A stretch of DNA of 36,503 nt, taken from assembly GCA_026400565.1 (NCBI GenBank), contig JAPLOV010000161.1, forward strand, positions 1 through 36,503. Reading direction: 5' to 3'. The DNA comes from Hyphomicrobiales bacterium. Its GTDB lineage: Bacteria; Pseudomonadota; Alphaproteobacteria; Rhizobiales; Beijerinckiaceae. How positions within the stretch are numbered: position 1 is the first letter of the stretch; each line of letters opens with the position of its first letter. Below, piece by piece: positions 31,537 to 36,503 of this stretch. The translations under genes were made by a program, and so were the position numbers. The notes under the pieces are model-generated. The model searched no databases. It was given only the letters and a program-made list of their open reading frames with translations, and had not been told where the DNA came from.

Positions 31537-32672
31537 CACGCGGCCTCGTAGATCGCCAGCGCGTCGGCCAGTGCCAGCGGCCGCGGATTGTTCACCAGAA
31601 GCCGCGTCTGTTTCATCGCATCCTCGCCCAGGCGCGGGATTGCATCATGCGGAATGCCGACATCGCGCAGGCGACCGGGCAGGCCAAGCCGCACCGAGAG
31701 CGCACGGAACGCGTCCGCAAGGCTGTTGCCCGGCGCTTGGCCAGGGAAGATGATCGGGGCCAGTTCGGCATAGGCCTCAGCCGCCGCCGGCGCATTGAAG
31801 GCCAGCACATGCGGCAGCAGCAGGGCGTTCGACAGGCCGTGCGGGACATGGAAGATGCCGCCGACCGGATAGGCCAGCGCGTGCACAGCAGCCACGGGCG
31901 AATTGGCGAAGGCTTGTCCGGCAAGCATCGAGCCCAGCAGCATGGCCCCGCGCGCAGCCTGATCCGCCCCATGCGACACCGCACGCTCGATGTGGCGGCC
32001 AAGCAGGGCGAGCGCCTCCCTGGCGAGGGTACGGGAGACGGGGTTGTTGTTGGCCGAGGCCGAGGTGAAGGCCTCGATGGCATGGACCATCGCGTCGACG
32101 CCGGTGGCAGCCGTGACATGGGCCGGCAGCCCGAGCGTCAGATCGGGATCGAGGATGGCCAGGTCCGGCAGCAGGATGGGCGAGACCACGCCCTTCTTTT
32201 CGGCCTCGCCGGTGGTGACGATGGCGATCGGTGTGACTTCCGATCCGGTGCCGGAAGTGGTCGGCACAAGGACCAAGGGCAGGCGCGGACCTTTGGCATT
32301 GCCGACACCATAGGACGATCCCAGATCCTCGCCCGAGCGTGCCAGAAGGGCAACGAGCTTGGCCACGTCCATTGGCGAGCCGCCGCCAAAGCCGATGATG
32401 CCGGTGACGCCAGCCTGCCGCGCCGCTTGGGCGGCCGCCAGCACGCAGTGTTCCGGTGGATCGGCGGCCACATCGGTGAACAGACTGGCCTCGATGCCGG
32501 CCGCGCCGAGGCTGGACGATGGGCCGGCCAGCAGACCTGCCTTCAGCAGGCCCGCGTCGCTGACCAGCAGCACGCGCTTGCCCACCAGCGGCAGTGCCGC
32601 TTCGCCCAGACGCGTCGCGCTGCCGGCACCGAAGATCACGGATGGCGTGGTGTTGAAGCGGAAGGGCTGCAT
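31533..32672 (-). CDS. Iron-containing alcohol dehydrogenase family protein
   Basis: Group III NAD(P)-dependent dehydrogenase, 379 residues. It has the nucleotide-binding GFGGGSPMDVAKL (96-106), PTTSGTGSEVTPIA, and the metal ligands Asp193 and His197 (DAMVHAIEAFTS), His264 (VHALAYPVGG) and His278 (FHVPHGLSNALLLPHVLAFN). All four are present. Substrate is unknown; related enzymes act on alcohols, lactaldehyde, maleylacetate or hydroxyacid-oxoacid transfers. The open frame extends 43 codons upstream; the ATG at 32672 begins MQPFRFNTTPSVIFG, the typical N-terminus. It is coupled to the thioesterase and divergent from the TspO gene. A palindrome GATCATGATC lies at 32757-32766 in the divergent gap. 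Confidence 0.93.
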   Translation of the reverse strand: MQPFRFNTTPSVIFGAGSATRLGEAALPLVGKRVLLVSDAGLLKAGLLAGPSSSLGAAGIEASLFTDVAADPPEHCVLAAAQAARQAGVTGIIGFGGGSPMDVAKLVALLARSGEDLGSSYGVGNAKGPRLPLVLVPTTSGTGSEVTPIAIVTTGEAEKKGVVSPILLPDLAILDPDLTLGLPAHVTAATGVDAMVHAIEAFTSASANNNPVSRTLAREALALLGRHIERAVSHGADQAARGAMLLGSMLAGQAFANSPVAAVHALAYPVGGIFHVPHGLSNALLLPHVLAFNAPAAAEAYAELAPIIFPGQAPGNSLADAFRALSVRLGLPGRLRDVGIPHDAIPRLGEDAMKQTRLLVNNPRPLALADALAIYEAAW

Positions 32673-32756
32673 AGGGGCTTTGTCGGTAATCCGGCGGCAA
32701 AGATCAATCGGGTTCGCAGTCCGAAAGGCGCGGACCTTGCTCCTAGCCGGCGGCTT

Positions 32757-32766
32757 GATCATGATC
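32757..32766. promoter_or_regulatory. 10-bp palindrome in the dehydrogenase/TspO divergent gap
   Basis: GATCATGATC is a perfect palindrome about 85 nt upstream of the dehydrogenase start and 61 nt upstream of the TspO start. It could be a regulator site. It is short enough to be chance. Confidence 0.2.
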
Positions 32767-32827
32767 CATTGCTCCTGCGTGCCCATCTCGCACTTGCACA
32801 TTCGGCCAGATGGTCCATATCCGGCCC

Positions 32828-33313
32828 ATGACCTCCGTGCGCTATCCCTTCGACAAGCTCGCCTATTCCGTCGTGCCGATCGTGCTGTGTTCCGTTCTGG
32901 GCAATGCCGCGACGCAGCCCAGCATTCCGGTCTGGTATGCCGGGTTGATGAAGCCGGCCTTCAATCCGCCGAACTGGCTGTTCCCGATTGCCTGGACCTT
33001 GCTTTTTTCGCTGATGGCCTATGCAGTGTTCCGCATCTGGAAATGGCCGGCGACGACACCGGGTCGCAACCGCGCCCTCCTGGCCTTCTATGCGCAACTG
33101 GCGCTGAACTGCTCGTGGTCCTTCGCCTTCTTCTGGGCGCAGTCGCCGCTGCTCGGGCTGGTGGTGATCGTGCCGTTCCTGGCGATGATCATCGTCACCA
33201 TCCGCGCCTTCAATGTGGTGGACCCGTTTGCCTCGTGGCTGCTGTGGCCCTATGCGGCCTGGGTCTCGTTCGCGACCCTGATCAATGTCTCGATCTGGGC
33301 GCTGAACCGCTAG
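32828..33313 (+). CDS. tspO: TspO/MBR family tryptophan-rich sensory protein
   Basis: Five-helix membrane protein that binds porphyrins; in Rhodobacter it regulates pigment genes, and in others it is a stress-related protein. The 161-residue protein has W-rich motifs typical of the family: VWYAGLMKPAFNPPNWLFPIAWTLLFSLMAYA, the AQLALNCSWSFAFFWAQSPLLG helix and LWPYAAWVSFATLINVSIWALN. The start ATG 32828 gives MTSVRYPFDKL; another in-frame ATG at 32810 would add 6 residues. Neither has a strong ribosome-binding site. It is divergent from the dehydrogenase gene and converges on the response regulator. Confidence 0.93.
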   Translation: MTSVRYPFDKLAYSVVPIVLCSVLGNAATQPSIPVWYAGLMKPAFNPPNWLFPIAWTLLFSLMAYAVFRIWKWPATTPGRNRALLAFYAQLALNCSWSFAFFWAQSPLLGLVVIVPFLAMIIVTIRAFNVVDPFASWLLWPYAAWVSFATLINVSIWALNR

Positions 33314-33337
33314 GACGCTGCTCAGGCCAATCGTGGC

Positions 33338-33715
33338 TCAGCCCTTCCGGGTCTGCTCCAGCACGCGCGCCACGGTGCTGCGCAGTTCGGCCAGTCCGAA
33401 CGGCTTGGTCAGCACGTCAACGACGATGTTCTCGAGGCTTTTCGCCCGTTCGCGCTGTTCGGCATAGCCGGTCATCAGCAGGATCACCAGATCGGGGAAA
33501 TCGCGCTTGGCGGCCAGCGCCATGGCGATGCCGTCCATCAGCGGCATGCGGATGTCGCTGAGCACGAGGTCGAAGTGGCCATCACAGGCCGTGATTGCTT
33601 CAAGGGCCTCGGCACCATCACCGGCCATCTCGACCGTGTGGGCATCGAGTGCAAGCCCGCGCGCGATCAGCGCACGGACCGCCTCCTCATCATCCACAAC
33701 CAGAATGCGGGCCAT
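33338..33715 (-). CDS. Stand-alone receiver-domain response regulator
   Basis: A 125-residue protein consisting only of a CheY-like receiver domain. It has the acidic pair Asp8-Asp9, the phospho-acceptor Asp54 (LVLSDIRMPLMDG), Thr82 (LLMTGYA) and Lys104 (LTKPF). There is no output domain, so it acts through protein contacts, as CpdR or DivK does; it is not closely like either by eye. The gene is the last of a minus-strand unit after the hypoxanthine phosphoribosyltransferase gene, with an 11-nt gap, an arrangement that I recall from other Rhizobiales. The partner kinase is not in the window. Confidence 0.92.
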   Translation of the reverse strand: MARILVVDDEEAVRALIARGLALDAHTVEMAGDGAEALEAITACDGHFDLVLSDIRMPLMDGIAMALAAKRDFPDLVILLMTGYAEQRERAKSLENIVVDVLTKPFGLAELRSTVARVLEQTRKG

Positions 33716-33726
33716 GTGTTCTTGTC

Positions 33727-34287
33727 TCAGATGCCGTCGAAGCCGGGCTGGTCGTCGGTCTCGATGACACCGACGAAGGGCAGTTGCCGATAGGAATGGG
33801 CCACATCCATGCCATAGCCCACGACGAAGTAGTCCGGGCAGACAAAACCGACAAAATCGGGCGTGATGGCGACGGCGCGCTTGCCGGGCTTTTCCAGCAG
33901 CACGGCGCTCATCACCTTTCTGGCACCGCGCGCGGCGAGCAGGTCCTTGGCGAAGGTCAGCGTGCGGCCCGATTCCAGGATATCATCGACCAGCAGCACA
34001 TCGCGTCCTGCCACCTCGCTCTGCACGTCGCGCAGGATCTCGACCTGGCCTGACGAGACGGTTGCCTCGCGATAGGATGACAGGTGCACGAATTCGACCT
34101 GCGGGCTCAGTCCGGCCTTGTGCATGGCCCGGATCAGGTCGGCAGCAAACATGAAGCTGCCCTTGAGCACGGCGACAACCAGCAGGTCGACGGGTTTGGT
34201 CGCAGCGACAGCTTCGGCGATCTCGCGGTTGCGCCCGGCAATGGCAGCCTCGTCATACAGCACGCGGATGCGGCGATTTTTGGCCAT
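33727..34287 (-). CDS. hpt: Hypoxanthine phosphoribosyltransferase
   Basis: Purine-salvage enzyme that joins hypoxanthine (or guanine) to PRPP to give IMP or GMP. The 186-residue protein shows LLVVAVLKGSFMFAADL (KGS loop 42-44), HLSSYREATVSSG (a flexible loop), the PRPP-binding motif VLLVDDILESGRTL (Asp101-Asp102), and the C-terminal FVCPDYFVVGYGMD that contacts the base. Spacing to the receiver-domain gene (11 nt) implies co-transcription. The zinc-ribbon protein gene lies 47 nt upstream on the same strand. PurL at 27232-29439 supplies the same IMP pool by the de novo route. Confidence 0.95.
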   Translation of the reverse strand: MAKNRRIRVLYDEAAIAGRNREIAEAVAATKPVDLLVVAVLKGSFMFAADLIRAMHKAGLSPQVEFVHLSSYREATVSSGQVEILRDVQSEVAGRDVLLVDDILESGRTLTFAKDLLAARGARKVMSAVLLEKPGKRAVAITPDFVGFVCPDYFVVGYGMDVAHSYRQLPFVGVIETDDQPGFDGI

Positions 34288-34334
34288 GTCTGGCTCCGGA
34301 TGGGTCTGGCACCGCAGGCATGCGGCGCGTGTTG

Positions 34335-35450
34335 TCAGGTTCTGGCGCGTGCGACGATAGCCTGATCCGCGAAACGGACCTCGACATGGCGACCTGCCTC
34401 TGGGGGTGTCGCAAGCCTTGTGCGGAAATGCAATGCTTCACCGGGTTTGAGGCTGGTGCGCGGGGGCTCCGTCGTCCACGAGTAGAGCGTGCTGCCATCG
34501 GCGGCGCTGACCCGGACCTCGATCAGCGGCACAGGCACCGTGCGGCGGTCGACGCTGATGACCTGGCCCTCGACCACGAGGAAGCGCTGGTCGCCCTCGC
34601 GGTGCAGGGTCGAGCGGATCTCGGCGAAGTCGAGGCCGTTGATGTTGACCTCCAGTCCGAGCTTGGCGAACAGCATGGCGGACGACGGCGCGAGCCGCAC
34701 CACGGCGTCGCGCTGCACGATCAGGGCCGCAAGGATGAGCGCGCTGGCGATGCCGATGCCGGCGGGGCCCTTCAGCAGACGACTGATCCCGCCTCCGGCT
34801 CCGGTGGGACCCTTGGCAGAACCCCTGGCGGCACCGCGCCGTTTTGGCTGGGTTGACGGATGGGGCTTCTTGCCGCCCCGCGCACCTGTCGCTGCGCGGC
34901 GGTCCCTGCGGCCGGGCAGCAGCCGGGCCATCCAGCCGCGCCAGCCGGGTTTGCTGTCCGTCTTGTCGGCGCTTGCATCTTCGGGCGGCAGTTCGGAAAG
35001 ATCGGGATGGCTGGCCTCGGCGGCTTCCGCCTCGCTCCGGGCTGCGGCCAGTTCCTGCTCGAACAGGCCGTCCAGAGCATCCTGCTCGGCGCTGCTGCCT
35101 TCCGCGGCACTTTCGGATGGCGTGGTGACAGCGGGCTCAGGTACAGGTCCGGGCTCCTGCTCGAGGCCGGCCTCGGCCAGCCACGCTGCCGCAAGATCAT
35201 CATCCGCGCTCGGCGTCTTGACGGGGGCGGGCGCTGCAACCGGCGCAGGAGGAGAAGCCGGCACTGCGGGTGGCGCCGGCACCATGTCGCCGGCCTTGGC
35301 GGCAGCCGGGGCGTCATCGGTGCCGGCCTCCGGCAATCTGGCGAAGAAGTCGGAGCGGCAACTGGCGCAGCGCACCATCCGGCCCTCCGGGCCGATCTTG
35401 TCGTCATCAATGCTGTATCTGCTTGCGCAGGTCGGGCAGACAATGAGCAT
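34335..35450 (-). CDS. MJ0042-type zinc-ribbon membrane protein (zinc finger / DUF3426)
   Basis: A 371-residue protein. The N-terminal zinc ribbon is CPTCASRYSIDDDKIGPEG...VRCASC, with Cys5, Cys8, Cys28 and Cys31. A long, low-complexity Ala/Pro/Glu linker (about 45-210) follows, with Arg/Lys-rich KKPHPSTQPKRRG near its end; a single transmembrane helix (about 232-250) leads to a DUF3426-like C-terminal domain (RSTLHREGDQRFLVVEGQVISVDRRTVPVPLIEVRV, then PRTSLKPGEALHFRTRL). Predicted topology: zinc ribbon in the cytoplasm, C-domain in the periplasm. Function is unknown. The gene is divergent from ftsE, the usual place in Rhizobiales, so a division- or envelope-related role is possible by association only. 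Confidence 0.9.
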   Translation of the reverse strand: MLIVCPTCASRYSIDDDKIGPEGRMVRCASCRSDFFARLPEAGTDDAPAAAKAGDMVPAPPAVPASPPAPVAAPAPVKTPSADDDLAAAWLAEAGLEQEPGPVPEPAVTTPSESAAEGSSAEQDALDGLFEQELAAARSEAEAAEASHPDLSELPPEDASADKTDSKPGWRGWMARLLPGRRDRRAATGARGGKKPHPSTQPKRRGAARGSAKGPTGAGGGISRLLKGPAGIGIASALILAALIVQRDAVVRLAPSSAMLFAKLGLEVNINGLDFAEIRSTLHREGDQRFLVVEGQVISVDRRTVPVPLIEVRVSAADGSTLYSWTTEPPRTSLKPGEALHFRTRLATPPEAGRHVEVRFADQAIVARART

Positions 35451-35463
35451 GGCGAATCAGTGT

Positions 35464-35495
35464 GACAATCCGGCGAGGTCTAGAAAAGGATTGTC
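35464..35495. promoter_or_regulatory. Inverted repeat in the zinc-ribbon/ftsE divergent gap
   Basis: GACAATCC (35464-35471) and GGATTGTC (35488-35495) are perfect 8-bp inverted arms with a 16-nt spacer. The right arm overlaps the TTGTCG hexamer proposed as the ftsE -35 box, so a dimeric regulator could control both divergent genes. Confidence 0.35.
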
Positions 35496-35519
35496 GCCAG
35501 TTGGCCGTGTTCATGGTTA
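35491..35519 (+). promoter_or_regulatory. Candidate promoter for ftsE-ftsX
   Basis: TTGTCG (35491-35496) is followed after 17 nt by TGGTTA (35514-35519). The following GGTTAACGCTTGGTGAA has an incomplete TTAA-N7-TTAA arrangement (TTAA, 7 nt, TGAA), reminiscent of a CtrA site with one mismatch in the right half. Both assignments are weak. Confidence 0.35.
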
Positions 35520-35565
35520 ACGCTTGGTGAAGACGGGCAAGACCTCCGGGTCTGGAGAGGCGACA

Positions 35566-36225
35566 ATGGTCCGGTTTGAAGGCGTCGGCCTTCGCTACGG
35601 GATGGGACCGGAGGTGCTGAGGGATATCACCTTCAGCGTCGAACCGCGCTCGTTCCAGTATCTCACCGGGCCGTCGGGAGCGGGCAAGACCACGCTGCTC
35701 AAGCTGATGCTGCTGTCGCTGAAGCCGACGCGCGGGCTGGTCAACCTGTTCGGCCACGATGTCACCCGCCGCCAGAACGACGCCCTGAGCGCGGCGCGGC
35801 GGCGCATGGGCGTGGTGTTCCAGGATTTCCGTCTGCTCGACCATCTCACCGTCTACGAGAACGTCTCCCTGCCGATGAAGGTGAAGGGGCGGGAGGAGGC
35901 AAGCTATCGCAGCGAGGTCGTCGAGTTGCTGCGCTGGGTCGGGCTCGGCGAGCGCATGCACTCGATCCCGCCGGTGCTGTCGGGCGGCGAGAAGCAGCGT
36001 GCGGCGATCGCACGGGCCCTGATCGTCAAGCCGGAGTTGCTGCTAGCCGACGAGCCAACCGGCAATGTTGATCCAACCCTGGCCCGCCGCCTGCTCAGGC
36101 TGTTCATGGAGCTTCAGCAACTGGGAACCGCCGTCGTTATCGCCACGCATGATCTCAACCTGATGGACCAGCACGATGCGCGCCGCCTCGTGCTGGCCAA
36201 CGGCTATCTGCACGTGGATGGCTGA
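35566..36225 (+). CDS. ftsE: Cell division ATP-binding protein FtsE
   Basis: ABC-type ATPase that works with FtsX at the division site, controlling periplasmic peptidoglycan hydrolases. The 219-residue protein has Walker A GPSGAGKTT (35-43), the Q-loop FQDFRLL, signature LSGGEKQRAAIARAL (138-152), Walker B LLLADEPTGN (158-167) and the H-loop ATHD. Length is that of FtsE. The start ATG 35566 begins MVRFEGVGLRYG with GGAGAGG 5 nt upstream; the frame is open from 35524 but that part is leader. ftsX overlaps its end. Confidence 0.95.
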   Translation: MVRFEGVGLRYGMGPEVLRDITFSVEPRSFQYLTGPSGAGKTTLLKLMLLSLKPTRGLVNLFGHDVTRRQNDALSAARRRMGVVFQDFRLLDHLTVYENVSLPMKVKGREEASYRSEVVELLRWVGLGERMHSIPPVLSGGEKQRAAIARALIVKPELLLADEPTGNVDPTLARRLLRLFMELQQLGTAVVIATHDLNLMDQHDARRLVLANGYLHVDG

Positions 36226-36503
36226 GGCGATGGCGCGTGGTCCAGTCTCGCTGATCGGCGCGGTGCGCGGCAGGCTGTCCGTCTGGCTCGGGCGGCGGCG
36301 TGAGGCCCATGCCGCCGCTTCCGGAGAGGCCGGCGCGGCGCGGCGCGGCATGATGCCGGACATTCCCGGCCTGCCGGCGGGCCTCAAGCGCGATCAACCC
36401 CTGATCCCGGTGGATTCCGCCGCCAGCCGTGCGCGCGTGGCCGTGATCGCAATCCTGACCTTTCTGGCCGCACTGGCCGGCGGCGCGGCCCACATGGTGG
36501 CAC
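36218..36503 (+). CDS. ftsX: Cell division protein FtsX, N-terminal part (cut by the window end)
   Basis: Only the first 95 codons are in the window. The translation begins MAEAMARGPVSLIGAVRGRL, has a long cytoplasmic basic N-terminus typical of Rhizobiales FtsX, then QPLIPVDSAASRARVAVIAI leading to the first transmembrane helix (about 70-92, IAILTFLAALAGGAAHMVA). FtsX forms a membrane complex with FtsE and activates peptidoglycan hydrolases. The start is ATG 36218, which overlaps the ftsE stop codon by 8 nt; ATG 36230 is an alternative just after the stop, with GAGG too close to be an ideal site. Confidence 0.85.
   Translation, partial: MAEAMARGPVSLIGAVRGRLSVWLGRRREAHAAASGEAGAARRGMMPDIPGLPAGLKRDQPLIPVDSAASRARVAVIAILTFLAALAGGAAHMVA

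Overview
The window is a dense, high-GC stretch of chromosome from an alphaproteobacterium, most likely of the order Hyphomicrobiales (Rhizobiales). This rests on family content and gene order: ubiG divergent from lysC-ptsP-prfA-prmC-DUF4167, argH-LptM-like lipoprotein-lysA-DUF4175 (TIGR02302), purL-bolA-grxD, a PduO-type adenosyltransferase beside a HIG1-type twin-TM protein, and etfB-etfA-hbdA. A genus cannot be named from sequence alone. No phage, IS element, CRISPR array or resistance cassette was seen; nearly all of the window is core genome.

Layout. 20-6536: ubiquinone methyltransferase (-), then the + genes aspartokinase, PTS-Ntr enzyme I, release factor 1 and its glutamine methyltransferase. 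6917-8167: a DUF4167 protein with 21 tandem pentapeptide units, closed by a perfect 20-bp palindrome. 8357-8440: tRNA-Leu(CAA) on the minus strand. 8707-9831: a DsbB-like protein converging on an HNH endonuclease. 9974-13438 (-): 3-hydroxybutyryl-CoA dehydrogenase, EtfA and EtfB behind a good sigma70-like promoter, and a rhomboid protease. 13475-20413 (-): cobalamin adenosyltransferase, HIG1-type protein, DUF4175 membrane protein, LysA, LptM-like lipoprotein and ArgH. 20465-23331 (+): TlpA-type thioredoxin, then a DEDDh exonuclease/CBS/DUF294 fusion. 23344-25549 (-): small hypothetical protein, ICMT-family methyltransferase and a membrane alpha/beta hydrolase whose 3' end overlaps the methyltransferase gene. 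25621-26442 (+): secreted SGNH hydrolase. 26464-29439 (-): GrxD, BolA, PurL, with a 27-bp perfect inverted repeat between bolA and purL. 29675-31087 (+): a solitary TadG-like protein with a von Willebrand A domain. 31105-32672 (-): thioesterase and iron-type alcohol dehydrogenase, overlapping by 4 nt. 32828-33313 (+): TspO/MBR. 33338-35450 (-): receiver-only response regulator, Hpt, and a zinc-ribbon/DUF3426 membrane protein. 35566-36503 (+): FtsE and the N-terminus of FtsX.

Functional links. LysC and LysA are the first and last enzymes of the diaminopimelate/lysine route. PrfA and PrmC form a substrate-enzyme pair. EtfAB with HbdA points to fatty-acid or hydroxybutyrate oxidation feeding the ubiquinone pool. 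BolA and the CGFS glutaredoxin form an Fe-S pair. FtsE/FtsX control division-site peptidoglycan hydrolysis.

No complete novel system is evident. The best candidate for undescribed biology is the exonuclease-CBS-nucleotidyltransferase fusion at 21196-23331. Next come lineage-specific oddities in core proteins: a PrmC lacking a conserved loop, a DsbB-like protein with three instead of four cysteines, the DUF4167 repeat tract, the hydrolase/ICMT overlap and the bolA-purL inverted repeat.
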